The notes beneath the pieces are model-generated. The model ran no database searches, was not told where the DNA came from, and saw nothing but the letters and a program-made list of their open reading frames with translations. From Anthoceros angustus (lineage: Eukaryota > Streptophyta > Anthocerotopsida > Anthocerotales > Anthocerotaceae): a stretch of DNA of 64,000 nt. Made by a program: the position numbers and the translations under genes. Below, piece by piece: positions 1 to 12,465 of this stretch (position 1 is its first letter; each line of letters starts with the position of its first letter). The DNA lies in contig MU008162.1 of assembly GCA_010909165.1 (NCBI GenBank), forward strand, positions 1,116,001 to 1,180,000, given 5' to 3'.

Positions 1-3000
1 GCATGGTTCAGCTTAAATGCATCAGCCGCCAGCTGATCATATTCAATGGCCCACTTGGTGCGGCTCACTCCTGCAAAACATGACAAGCAAGTTCCAGGTA
101 AGAAAAGAGAGCCACAGAGAAACAACTCAACTCTGGCGCTGTAACAAATCGAGTGGAGTAAGCCCATACCAGATTGCTGCAGCCCTTCAGAGAGACCACC
201 GCAGCCAGCGAAAATATCCAGGGTGGCAAGGCGCTGATCAGAGCCAGACTCGACTGTATCTTCGCATACTTCCACCGCCTTTCCTTTGCCTTTAACATTT
301 GTGGGAGTCTCTGGAGAGTGTGCTCTTGAAGAACTGAATTTGACGTGCGCTGGCAACTGTAGACAAACAAGGGCTCGTGAACCTTCAGGGAGGGAAACAT
401 TTTGACCACAATACACCATGAAAACGGAGGATAGTGATGGTTGTCATATACCTGTTTAACCGTGCCAGCTTTTGGGTCATAGATACAACTGCAGAAGAAA
501 ACATGTCTCAGGGCAGATTTCGCAGATGTGAACTGCACTTCCGAGCGCCTACGGACGTCACATTTCCCCTTTAAGCGGAGTATGTCGACCTTCGTCACTT
601 CCTCGGTGTAGTATACCTGCCATAGCACCACCAAAGGTTGACAAATACGATACCGATGGACTGCGGCTCTACCAGCGCCAATCACGACCCACAGTCGTTA
701 GCTCAAGGAGATCACAGATCGAGAAAAGATAGGCACCTCATAAAGATCAGCTTTGTACGCCTTTTGAGGGCCAACATCCTCAGGCCTATAGAATCTGCGG
801 ACCGTTAAACTTGAGGGCTTGGTCTCACTCTGGAAGCCAACAAGCTGGCAGATAGCAAAAGCCCTGAGGCCTTTGTTTCTGCTAGCTTTCACCCTTTCGG
901 CACACGTTGCTTCTGGCAGCGCAGACTTAAATGAATCAGGATCGAGGTAGATGAAATCATCTTTCAGATACTCAACTCCAGCAAGTGCGAACCCGTCTTT
1001 GCCCGGGAGAACCTGTATGCGCTTTGCTTCCTTTTCCCTGCTTGTTTCTTCACACGCTTGACACCTACCGTCACCGCGTGCCAACTTATCAGTTGGGAGA
1101 CTAAGGAAAGCCCCCTTTCCGGCAGAATATAGAGCTCGGCAGAAAAATTGAACAGGAAGACCACTCTGTTCTCTTTCAATGGCTAGGGCTCTCTCTGCTT
1201 CATCGAGCTTGGTATTGTCTTTCCTGTTGATATATCCCCACGGTCGCTTCCTGATCTCAACAGCGATGGTTCCTAAGGTGTTCTCTATTTCAACATCCAT
1301 GCAATCCTGCACTAAAAACAGCTCTCGCTCGTCAGCAGCATTACCGAGTACCGTGTTCATGCCTCGTTCCAGAATCCTCCCGTGAATCATATGCAGACCC
1401 TTTGTTGTTTCATACAAATACTCGACAAGGAGAATGACACTCTGATCCTGCCCACCCCCATCTACGAGGACAGCGGCCCCAGCACATATCTCTTCGTCGT
1501 TGTAACGAGCTTTCTGATATAGGAGAAACTTCGAGGTTGGCTCACGCTCCGGCTCCCCCGTCCATGTAAATGCATTCGAATCTCTGGTTTCTTTAGTCTT
1601 CGACCTCTTGGGCACAACAGGCTTCACCTTGATGTCGCTTGCAGTCTGAAACACGGTATCCTCCTCAGACTCACTGTTGTCTCCTTCATCTACTTCATCG
1701 TTCTCCTCCACACACACCTGATCTGCTAACGTTCCACCCTCTTCACTCTCAAGTTCCAATCTCTTGTAATAGGAACTCCAGATCCGATTGACAAGGTTGG
1801 TGGTCGTAGCTCGCATGGGTTTCTGCTTCTTGACATCGGGTCCGAGATACGCCCTGGGGTTCAAGTTTCTCCCCTTTTTAACAATGATGGTCTTCTTCTT
1901 GGACACTGATAGCTTGGTGTGATGCCTCTGTTCCATCTTGCTGGCCAGGCCAGAAATAAATGCACAGTTCTTAATCCTGGGATCAGGAAATTCTTCAAAC
2001 TGCTGCAAAATGATCTGGCCATGGACTACAACATATCTCTCCACATCCGCGACCTTGGAAGAGATGAAGGTCTTCGCATCTGTCGACTGCTCAGCGAGCT
2101 TCTTGATGACATCGAGGAAGGATAAGCGAGAGACCCTCAACTCTTCCTTCAACATGGTGATGATTTTGATGGCCAACTCAGCTGTCCTCAGTACAGGACT
2201 GTACCAGGGCAAATACTGCTGAGAAGGCTTTCCGAGCCGGTACCAAGCCCCATCTGTCCGAATGGAAATTGACAGGTACTGTGAACCAAACTCAATCACC
2301 CATTCTTTCACTGCACTCAGGTAAAGTGGAATACCGGATGCAGCTGACTCTGAGCCACCTGCCAGACATCAGTGAGGAAAGTTTGTCAGCGTTGTCATGA
2401 CAAGTAGCATGTCGGCAGCTAAGGCGCAGCAGAAAAGGAAACAATCTCGCTCTGCAACAGAGTAGGAGGTGTAGCATTACCAACGTCAGAGTATGAACCG
2501 TCATCCTCAGTCATCAGTCCAGACCCAAAAACCTCGACATCTATTTCGGTGCCGGCAAGCATGGGGAGAAGCTCCAAGGATATGAGCCGGGAATCAGAGT
2601 TGTACAGTGCCCAATCGTGCAACCTGCGACGGGGCAGGTCCTCTGGAAGGAGCTCAGCGACGTCGTCCTCCAAGATGAGGTACTCATCCACCTCGTCCTG
2701 CTTTGGTTTATAGTAGGCAGGCAGAGGATAATCAGCTGCAATCTCATCCTCATTGATCTTGATATACGGCTTGCTCTTCCTCTTGCTCTGCCTGCAAGAA
2801 ACCAACGTTTTGAGCACCACAACAAGCTAACAAAGCACTTGCAGACATGACCTCGAGATGATGCTCACTTGAGGAACTTCCTCTCCTCGTCTTCAACCAT
2901 TTTCTCATACTTCTGAAACAACCGGGTCTCCTCATCAGTCAAAGCGCAGGCTGGTGGATCCGAATTCGAGGACGAGCGAGCCTCCCCGATGGTCAGAGGC

Positions 3001-3932
3001 CTCGGCACCACCGGAAGTCCATCCTCCTCAAGAGCCGACCGAACTTCCACAGCATCTTTGAGAGCAACGAGAGCAGGTAATCCAGTGAAGAGCTGCTCCG
3101 CATCAGAAGCCGAGTCGTCCAGCCCGGTGAGCTGCTCCCATACCAGAAGTCCGCAAGACAGAATATAGTCCCGACCATACTTCTGCACCGGAGCCGCCGT
3201 CCGCTTTGCCTTCTGCTTCCGAATGGCCAACGCTCTCGACACCCGGGCCACAAGATCGTCAAGGCTAGCATCAGGATCACCTCCGTCAGCCTTAGACAGC
3301 GCTCTGTAGGCCTCAACGCACACCAAAGCCTTGTCATACAAGGCATCAAACAACTTCTTGTAATCCCCTGCCGGCTTCTCACAAACATAATCCGCAACCG
3401 CAGTGCTGAGCCACACCACTGGCTTCCTGTCCTCGTATCCAGTAATGGACCAGGACTCCAACTGTCCAAACCCCTCGCACCGCAGCCCGCTCTGCTTGTC
3501 CAGCGGGCCATCAAAAGGCAGCACAAGCGCACTGATGTACAGCGCCTTGCTATCAACCGCCTCAATTGGCTCCACCTTCCCGTCCTCATCATGCACAACA
3601 AAATCCACCAGCCTCCTCTGCGGAGGCTGCACATTCTCCCCCGGCGCGGCCGTGTGCGCCACCGCCGTCTCCTCCTGCTCCACAACCTTCACTTCCTTCA
3701 CCTCAATTTCACAAGCACTCTCCTCCACGTCCACATTCTCCTCCTTCAAGCACCGGCCTTCTGCCGCGGCCCGCTTCGGCCGCCTCCGCACACAAGGCAA
3801 ATCCCCTTCCCCTTCCTTCTCCTTCTTACTCTTCTTCTCCAGCGGCTCCCTTCCCGCCGTCTTCTCATCCGTGCAGAAAGCCTTTTCCGCAACAACAACC
3901 TCCCTCCCTCTCTTCTTCCCTTTCACCGCCAT
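1..3932 (-). CDS. MET1: MET1-type DNA (cytosine-5) methyltransferase, 3' part outside window
   Basis: Maintenance CG methyltransferase of the nucleus (DNMT1/MET1 family). Exons read on the minus strand: 3932-2869, 2791-2481, 2358-737, 616-452, 356-170, 70-<1, with GT-AG introns of 77-122 bases. They give about 1,139 residues before the window edge, compared with roughly 1,500 in the family. Order: basic N-terminus with an RRPKRAAA motif, first RFTS domain (exon 1, [10 protein letters not shown] onward), second RFTS domain across exons 2-3 (WYRLGKPS), first BAH domain (FTWTGEP onward), second BAH domain ([24 protein letters not shown]), then catalytic motif [13 protein letters not shown], in the fifth exon. 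The PCQ catalytic loop lies off the left edge. The start is the first ATG of a long open exon and gives [10 protein letters not shown]. No break is seen. I am very sure of the family; the exon ends are by eye. Confidence 0.95.
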
Positions 3933-5014
3933 GGCTCCAATTCAACACTCTTTCTCAACTTCCTCCCCTCCCCGTCCCACACTAAAGCCTTCTGCGGCCC
4001 TGCCGATCCCTGCCGACCCCCGCCAAACCGGAAAGATCAAGGAGCCGGGCCTGCGCTGCACCGATCCAATGCGCGGCAGGCCGTCATTCCAATGCGCGCC
4101 TCAGCGGGGAGCGCACTGATCCGCCCCCTCCGATCCCGAGGCAGGGGCACCAGAGCGGGCAAGGCGAGGGAAACGTGGTGAGCGAATCGAGAGAATGCGC
4201 GGCAGCCGGAGACGCATTCGGCGTGGGGAAGGCGGGCAATTGCGCAGGGCACAAGAGAGGCGCGCTGCGGGAGACGCATCAGCCGCAGCAGGAAGAGGAG
4301 GGGACCCAAGGCAGCGGAGGCAATCGCACTGGCGCCAAGCCAAGCTGCTTCAAGCGCGGTAACGAGAGCGGGAGGAGGCGAGCTCGGCCAAGGGCTTGTA
4401 CCATCGAGTGCTTTTTTCACTGGATTGGCGCCAAAATTGGAGTCCAAAGACGAACCACGCGGGCAGCGGCCCAGCGGGCGCCAAGTTCCACATCCACCCG
4501 CTCCCACCATCATACGCACATTCATGTTGGACCGGCATTCATATTCGATATTGGTATCTAGGGGGAATTTGTTTTTTAGCGAATTCATTTAGGGGGAGTT
4601 TCGCCAAAAGGGATGCAGATACCTATGTACGTAAATATTTGGAGGGATATAGGCTTCAAACTTTTCCAAGGTTCAGCTTTCCCGCGGCCGAATACCTTTG
4701 GTACTCGGGCTACTTTTCGAGAGTCGAGTTTTGGCCTTCGCCTATGTAGCACATCGTTTCCTCGGCGCCTGTACGGGTTTTGTCGTGACATTGGTATTCC
4801 TCTCTCCCCTCTTATGGACCGGGAACCGTGGCCTCCATTCATCCCGTCATTACGTTCCGCTGCTGGATTGGTTAGGGTTTCGGAAACGCCCGTTCATCCC
4901 ATTTTACATCTCGGAAAGCTGGATTAATTAGGGTTTCGAAGATGCGCATCACTGCTGACGACACTGAACACCAAAGCTACCTCATCTCCAAAACTACCTC
5001 ATCACCAAAACCAC
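3933..5014. promoter_or_regulatory. Upstream region of the methyltransferase gene
   Basis: No gene is seen. The first 600 bases are GC-rich with many CpG, as expected for a 5' UTR and promoter on the minus strand. From about 4560 the sequence becomes more AT-rich. Two short open frames across 4396-4930 are overlapping, start nowhere recognisable and match no family I know, so I treat them as chance. Confidence 0.4.
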
Positions 5015-7390
5015 TTGAATGGCTACCTGTTTGAATGGCGCTGCCCCATAAGAGATGGCTACTTGTTCTCTATTGGTTCTTCCCAAGGTTCGACGTGCTC
5101 GGATACTTCACCACATCACTTGGTTGAGGAGCCACCAAGCGGAGCATTTGGGAAAAAAGATTTAATTTGGACCTCAGATACTTATCAATTGAATGATATT
5201 CAGCAAGCTGTCAAAATTGCTTATGAACCAATGTGCAGAATTGAGGACTTCATGGTAGGAGAGGAGGAAAATCCTACGTTCCCAACTAAGTTTTGCTGTA
5301 CAAATTCATGGAAGTCGACCGCTGAGCTGACATACCATCCAAAGATGGCCAAAGTTGCTCTAGAAAAGTGCACATGTGCCAATCTGGCCTAGCAGATCAT
5401 AGCCATAGAGTTGGTCGGGACATCCTTCCTATGGACAGGCCCAATTGGTCCAGATAACCGAAGGAAGAAGGTCAGCAAGATGCGGGGTTGCCTTTATGAA
5501 TTCCATGTAACACAATTACTTATGTGGTTTGATATTTGCTAGGTTCGTGTCCACCATGGCCACCACACAAATATTGCTGGAGATTTATGTCATGGGCAAG
5601 TAATGGAGGGCCGCGAAAATTAGCATGTTAGAGTTGCTTCATACTTGTCCGAAAGGAAAAAGAAATGGGTAAGACAACAAAGCCAATGATCATGCATGAG
5701 CATGAGGCCGAGGTTTACCCAAAGCAGCGTAAGAACACCACTTATGTGTTTACTAGAGATGACTCCTTGTCCCCTAAAGACATCCAAATTTTGGAACAAA
5801 CTAGAGATGACTCCTTGTCCCCTAAAGACATCCAAATTTTGGAACAAGGTGTAAGTAGTAGATTGTATCAATTGCATGCAAATGATCAAGTGTTCGGCTA
5901 TGGATAAACATTCATACAAGCCTCATTTTCTATCAAGACAATCATGCAATGTCCAAGATAGTCATTTTGTGCTAGGTGTGCAAACCCCGTTCATACAAGA
6001 CACTACGCCACAATGGGGCAACAAGTATGTAGTCTCCATGGACGCCACCTTTGGCTTAAACAAATGGCATGTAAGACTTGTGTACACTTCCGTTTACCTT
6101 CATTCTGCCTCCTTTCGAACATTTTGCATCCACCTAATATTTGTTCTAGTACTCCTATGTACAGTTTCAGCTGTTCAGCCTTCCCGTCTTTGATGATCAT
6201 ATGAATGGCGTTCGCGTCGCTTGGGTTTGAATCAAGTTCAGAGAAGGCAACGATGTTGCAGCATGGTTACAGGCATTGAAGGACAAATTGCAAGAGATTG
6301 ATAGTACTTGAATACCGCATGGTTACAGGTACTGACAAATTACAAGAGATTGACAATACTTGGATGTCGTGTGCTTTTCTGATCAATGAATGTAAAGCAA
6401 AAATAAATGCTATAAGGCATGTTTTTGGGAAGGACTATCTTGTGTTATTGTGTTTATGGCATGTAAGAAGAGCTTGGTTACGAAATCTTCTACAGAAGGT
6501 GAAGCATGGTACTGACAAGATGCATATTATGCAACGACTCGGTGACATAATGTACTGGGGAACTAGGTCCTAAAACATCAACCCAAGAGGCAGAGGCCAT
6601 GCTTGCTAAATTGATAGCATAGTACCAACTCAAGTATCCAACATTTTTCACCTAGTTTAGAAGAGAATGGGGACATAATATAGCCATGTGGATCAAGGCC
6701 GTGCGAACAATTCCTCATGCAAAGTTAGATTATAATAGTAACATAGAAGAATGCCATTTACATCTAAAAGTACGAGCTTCCCTTACTAAGTAACTCATGC
6801 GAGGACGTAGAGTAGATTGGCTCCAATTCATGTCTTTATTAAAGAAGTTGAGATTCAGTTTTAGCATCAGCTGTAATGTAAAGAAGCTAGCTTTGTGAGG
6901 AACACAAAGTTAGAAAGCATGGTGGGACATTCGATTGCAAAAGCCATGAAAATCGTAGATTCTGATGAAACTTTACCAGCCTCCTGTGACAGTCGGGCTT
7001 ATGTGTGTTTCCAGAATGACAAAGATGTGAGCCCTCACTTTCATTGTTGAAAATGCACATGGTATCTGAGCAAGTACTTGTTCATGTCCATGGGCGTTAC
7101 CAGGCAATATGTGTAAGCATCAAGTAAAAGTACTTATAATGTTTGAGAAACTCAAGCCTACCACTAATCTCGTGCAAAGACTCATGAGTTTGAAGTATGC
7201 TGAATTTATTGGAAAGATCATTCGTAACACTAAAAGTGACGATGTACATTATTGCCCAATAGGAGCTAATGCTAGCCCTCAGAAGATTCATGATGCTATA
7301 GCTGCTAAAGTTTTCTCTATGACCCAGCAAACCACATGCATGCGAAGTCAAATTTTCTCAATGACTCGGAACATAGGGCGTGCGTAGAGC
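5015..7390 (+). mobile_element. Decayed Mutator-like (MULE) transposase
   Basis: Scattered plus-strand fragments read like one broken MULE transposase. In order they are: an N-terminal stretch at 5165-5390 (STAELTYHPKMA); the start of the catalytic core at about 6013-6080 (VVSMDATFGLNKW); HMNGVRVAW near 6200 in another frame; the core at 6298-6573 with AIRHVFGKDY and LCLWHVRRAWLRN, typical of plant MULEs; and a degenerate SWIM-like end near 7050-7130 ending VCKH. Several frameshifts and stops separate them, so no protein is made. Terminal inverted repeats were not found by eye. The bounds are those of recognisable coding relics only. Confidence 0.75.
5749..5845. repeat. 47-base tandem duplication inside the MULE relic
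   Basis: Two adjacent copies of a block starting actagagatgactccttgtc and ending aaattttggaaca. They are identical apart from the flanks and keep the local reading frame closed to transposase function. It appears to be a late replication-slippage event in a dead element. Confidence 0.85.
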
Positions 7391-9185
7391 ACGTTAAATA
7401 GCTCATCGTTGGGCTTTAAAGTTTACCACATTATAGGAACAAAGTGCCTCGTGACAGCCAAGTAAACATTTTCACTCAAAGTTATGCGTCAAACGACGTG
7501 AGCTGCAAACTCGGGAGACAAGACCCAAAATTAAGTGTTAATGTGGTACAAGAAAAAGTATTTCAAGAGAATATTGCCATATTGCAAGTTGAGGAGCATA
7601 GGGAATTGATATAGTGATGTTTTAGGTTAGAGTACCACAAGACATAAAAGCTTCGGCTCAGTACCCCCTTCCTTTACCTGAGCATAACTCCTGTAGCATA
7701 CCCTAGTTATTGCTCTGTGTTGTTCACATGTCATTTTCATAGCTTGGAAACGTGTTGCTCCCCTTATGTCACAATATATTTCCTACAATATTTTTGCCAT
7801 AGTATATATGCTATAATATATATGCTACAATATTTTTGCCATAGTATATATGCCACAATATATATGCTAAAATATTTTTGCAACAATATATATGGCACAA
7901 TATTTTTTACTATATTATATTTACCATAAGTTATTTACTACAATAGATTTATCATAATAGATTTGCCACACAACACAAGTCATAATAATATGGATTGCGT
8001 TGTGGATAAAACTGTGGACTATGTTGTGGATATAACTGTGGACTATGTTGTGGATATCCACACAATGCAACAATTCAACATCTCGACAACATCACACGGT
8101 ATCCATACCTACCATGCTACAACACACAACCTCCATCCCCTTCTTCGGTGCGCTTAAAATCTCGACCCACTCCCATCACTACTAACCACCAAACATGTAA
8201 CTAAGAATAACAACGCATCTCTCTCAAAGTTAACAAACTTCATGATAAGCTTACAGAAACGAGCGTCTCCAATTCAAAAACTTCATACAAAAGAAAAGCT
8301 TTAGTCTCCAAATTAGAACAGACACTTTGAATATATTGATTACGGAGCCCCACTAACTCTTCAACCATTTCAGCTCTAGCTTCATCAAAAGGAAAGACTT
8401 TAGTCTCCAAAGTGGAATAAGGAACTTTCCACGCATTAAACATGAGCCGCCACTCCATAAGGTACCTACTATATTAAAAATTATTATTTTTTATCTCCCA
8501 AAGAATTCGCCAACAAAGAAACTTCATTTTCCTACACAAAAATCTCAAATACAACAGCCTCTCCAGCTTAGAATAACTGGGCATTCGCACACCCAAAATA
8601 AACAACACTATATTTCGGCTCCCAAAGTTGGTAGCAATGCAAGGGATAAGCCCTCCAGCAGGGCATAACCAATAAAGAAACCCAATGAAGGCAAGTCTAG
8701 CACACGCGCAACCCTTGTAACGTTCAGTTTATAAAGTGAATATCGACGTAAGGGTAATAGACTGTCAACTGTCGCATGTTCTTGTACCAACTGTCGCATG
8801 TTCTTGTACCAGTACTTGAAAGTGCTAAATGCTAATAGTCATCACGAACATTCCAGCCATATTACGCTGTCCCTGGTGACACGTCTAGGTCTAACTCTGT
8901 GCTGCGACTGACTAGTCCAGGTCTAAACTATCGGCCTGGCATCTGGGGCTATGCTAGGCCGAGATTGGGGAACCCTCCACCTTGAGCAGTACCGAAGAGA
9001 AGGTTAGGATTTACAGAAACGGCCCACTGAATAAAAAATCCATAAATACATCCATTCTACCTCAACGTACCGCTACTTCATTCAGACTGACCATCCGGGA
9101 TTAGGCAAAACCGTTCCAAGCTTACACTCCTGAATTCGAGTGCAGACTCGGGGATAATCCTACAGCATCATGCATAGATAATATG
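7391..9185. other. Gene-free AT-rich stretch
   Basis: No gene is seen. It holds an AT-rich microsatellite-like array (about 7776-7960), a run of related gtggactatgttgtggat units (about 7995-8058) and a 21-base tandem duplication of tgtcgcatgttcttgtacca at about 8769-8811. Short open frames at 8240-8460 and 8608-8799 resemble nothing I recognise. Confidence 0.5.
7776..7960. repeat. AT-rich degenerate tandem array
   Basis: Imperfect units of the type caatatttttgccatagta and tatatatgctacaata alternate about ten times. Units differ by single bases. It is non-coding low-complexity DNA lying next to the MULE relic. Confidence 0.75.
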
Positions 9186-11332
9186 CTAGCCTGCCAAAGA
9201 AGAGCTGGACGAAGATCCATCGGAAGATCTGAAAGAGTGCGTCCCACCACCTTCCTCGACTGCTTTACTCCAAACAGACGCCATTTTTTCGTGATAGGCA
9301 ATCTGCACAGACGATTTTTTTGGCTTTCGCAATCAATGAAATGAAACGAAAATCCCAAACACGGAACTGGACTGGCGTGACATCTCCTCTGTAGCTCACC
9401 GCGGTATGAACAAAGCCCCTCAACATGTCAAAGGAGTCGTGCCGTCTGTCTTCTTCGAATCTCTCAAGTTCTGTCCGGTTATGCTCCTGCAAAACAGATG
9501 GGAATGTCTTCAAAATAAGTCCAAACACAAAACAGCTGCCGCACGCTCTTGTGCTCCAGAGTGGTAAATAAAATTTGGCAGGCAGACAACCAGGATCTGA
9601 CCAGGAAATATTCATGGAGAACCTGTAATCTCATACCTTGATGCTGTCATACTCTCTCTGGGCGCAGTCCTTTGATTCCTCAACAACTTTCAGAGTCTCC
9701 TTCAACTCCTCAACCTTTCTGATCCTCGACTTATCTCCACCAAAGACCTTTGAGGATGCTGCCTTCAGCTTTTCAACTCGAGTATTGAGAGAAACAAGGT
9801 CTGACGTGAGTGTTTGCACAGTCAACAATGCATTCGAGCGATCTGCGAAAGCTGCATGCAGCGCCTGCATGAAGCCAAGCTGCTCGTGCAGTTGATCCTG
9901 TCCAGTGTCAACCCACTCTACCACATAAGCAACTTCTCCACAAGTGTCAGCCTAAGTAGTGATATGCAATTCTCACCAGATGCTTCACAGACTGTGCAGT
10001 GGCTTCCCGATAGAATCTGCTTGCTTTAACAGCTGCAGTTGCCATCCTTTTGACATTTGCAGCATTCACCCGTTGTGTGTCAGACGTGGCCTCCTCTGTC
10101 TCAAACTTGGCCAGTTTAATGAAAGCCAATCCCATTTCTCCCATCACCTCCCCCACCTCCTGTTGAGTCTTGACCAAAGCTTCTGCCTGCATGTAACAGC
10201 GTGCTACCATTAGTTGAATTCCGAGACGCAAACCACCGACACAACAGCACATGAGCAAAGAAATGACGACCAGCATCATCCTTCTCACAATGCCCGCAAA
10301 CCAAATCAATCTTACCTGCTGAGAAGCTTCACCTAAGTGGCGTTCAAGATCCAGCAGCTTTTCTTTCTTCTCAATAAAACCCTTGTCCTCCTCAAACACT
10401 GCAGGCTTGGTGCTACTCCAGTCATTGGTAACAGACTGCTTCAACTCCTTGAACAACCTCACCAAATCCCTCCCTTGCTTGGCAGGCTGGGCCACATCAT
10501 GCGGAGCAAGCATGGTGCTGCCTTCCCCAAACAGCTGCCTAGGCAGCTTCACAGCCCCATCCAGCATCCTGGACGCCATGTCCGTAGTGGGAGTAAGCGG
10601 AAGCTTTCCCTGGAACTGAAGAAACAGCCGTAACTCATCACTTCTCCTAAGCACAGGATGCTGAGCCAGCCTCCCGAGATACTTCTCCAGGGCAACCCGC
10701 CTCTGCTCAATAAATTCCTGCTTCTGCATGACCTGACTTTCCACAATACTCTTGTCCGGGCGCGGAGGGATGAAATATCCCCTGAACGCATCAGCCAGCC
10801 GGTCCGCAAGCGTCACCACATCCCGGAACCTTCTCCGAACGCTGAAATCCGTCCCTCTGTACTCCGGTATGTTGGTGCGAGTCACTATGAGGTAAGTCAC
10901 GTACGTCCCAGCCCCGGGCACCAGGGATCCTCCCCCGTCCTGCGCTTTCTGCGGCTGCGTCACAGCCACGCTCAGCATCTCCTCCGAGCTCGACGAGTGG
11001 TCACGGGACGGAGACGAGACCCCGACTTCCCTGGCACTGCCATTTCCCGAAGCCTCTCCCATATACGACGGCCTGAAGATCGCATCGGCGTAGGACGGCG
11101 GCTCCACCAGCAGATCGTCCTGGAAGCCTTTCCCGGACGACGAATCCATGAAGCTCTTCCGGTAGGACGGGTCCTTGAAGGTCTTGTGAGCCGCGAAGTC
11201 GAGCCTGGAGGGGGCCAGGGGGTGAGCATCGTCCCCGATGCTGCTGGACATGGCGCTGCGGTAGTCGCTCTCCAGGAAGGGGGAACCCCGGCTCCGATCC
11301 CTGGGAGACTGATCCAGCACCAGGCTTTCCAT
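9186..11332 (-). CDS. Sorting nexin 2-like PX-BAR protein
   Basis: Peripheral endosomal protein that binds phosphoinositides and curves membranes, a partner of retromer. Exons on the minus strand: 11332-10316, 10186-9977, 9897-9637, 9486-9400, 9302-9186. All are phase 0 and give 563 residues, near the family size. The N-terminal ~140 residues are polar and disordered (LESDYRSAMS and EPPSYADAIF recall plant SNX2). The PX domain is at about 140-240 (RRRFRD, then IPPRPDKS). The BAR domain covers the rest, with the signature SSKVFGGDKSRIRKVEELKE and a final exon IAYHEKMASVWSKAVEE. The start used here is the first in-frame ATG (MESLVLDQ). An MMGSEQEG start at 11388 lies in another frame, discussed in the findings. 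Confidence is high for the family and moderate for the start. Confidence 0.92.
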
Positions 11333-11388
11333 GGAGTCCTCGGGCGAGTAGAGGCGGTGCTGCTCCCCTCCTGCTCCGACCCCATCAT

Positions 11389-12465
11389 GGTGGCAGATGC
11401 CTGGCCCGCCGCAGCAGGCAGCAGCAGCAGATCGGCAGCGCAGCTCGGATTCAGGAAGCAGCAGATGCAGGAGCTGGATGGAGATGGAACCGGCTGCCAT
11501 CAGCCATGGCAGGCGTGCTGCACACCCTCTCTTGCGCGCTGTGCTGATTGGAGCACTCCAGCTCTGTCCTTCTTCCCCCTTTGTACATCCATGCAGCTTT
11601 TCTCCTCTGCAAGCTCACGTCAATCCAGCAAACAGACCTTAATCCTGCATCAAAATTAGCAGTGTTTCACACTCGCTTCACCGCTTCCCGTACATCGATA
11701 CACTGCCCCGGATCGCAATTGCAAACACACCACAGCGAAATTGGGAGGCGCGGACACCGCTTCCTACACTGTAGGAATCGCGAGCAAGCAAGGTTTTCGT
11801 GCGTGCGCGAAAAGAGTCTTTGGTTCAGGGTTTGAGTTTTCCTGAATCAGCTTTAAGTTTTTCTTTGGAGACTCTCACTTACCGATAGGAAAGAATAATT
11901 TAATTACTTTCCAACATAAAATGTATTTCATACATTTGGTTTGGCATGCAGGGCTGAAGGAAGGCCAAACAAGGAAACCAAAGTTCAGACCCAAAATGCG
12001 GCTGAAGGAAGGCCAAACAAGGAAACCAAAGTTCAGACCCAAAATGCATGTCACCCGCCAGACACCTAATTGGAGGATCTAGAAGTTTGAATAATAATAA
12101 CAACGTCGGCACCTAATCTTCCACTGGATCGAATGGTAGTCTTGCGAGATGTGCCTCGACAAACGGCGAGGCTAAGTACTATGAATGTATATACAGAGGA
12201 TGAAGGACCTACAAGAGTCGATTCCACGCAGTTAATACACCGATATATGAATTGGAAGAGAGAAATCGGCAGAATTTGATTTTAGGCTCTAAGCTCACCT
12301 ACGAGGATATGAACTCGATAGCCCCTCCGCCTCCTCCCCACAAGACGTATCTCCAAATTCAGCAAGGCAGCTGACTCCCTGCAATAGGGTATGTAGCATT
12401 TTCTTCCTCGAGAGAGGATTTCAGTACCAGCAAGGTTCCCATCTTAGCCGCTAGAAATGAGAACA
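11389..12465. other. Spacer between sorting nexin 5' end and kinase 3' end
   Basis: The first ~450 bases are the likely promoter and 5' UTR of the sorting nexin. The rest is the downstream region of the kinase gene. A 48-base tandem repeat lies in the middle. No gene is seen. Confidence 0.5.
11951..12047. repeat. 48-base direct tandem repeat
   Basis: Two back-to-back copies of a block beginning gctgaaggaaggccaaacaa and ending gacccaaaatgc. They are virtually identical and non-coding. Confidence 0.88.

Noticed and set aside
3403-4181. Plus-strand Pro/Ser-rich open frames
   Set aside because: Antisense to the first MET1 exon, which has clear RFTS-domain homology.
9947-10186. Read-through of the sorting nexin intron as a membrane segment (MMLVVISLLMCCCVGG)
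   Set aside because: The hydrophobic stretch is intronic: a GTAAG donor and GCAG acceptor flank it and splicing restores the BAR domain sequence.
11333-11500. Start of the sorting nexin at the upstream in-frame ATG (MAAGSISIQLL)
   Set aside because: The Cys/Ala-rich stretch has no resemblance to family N-termini and reads like translated 5' UTR.
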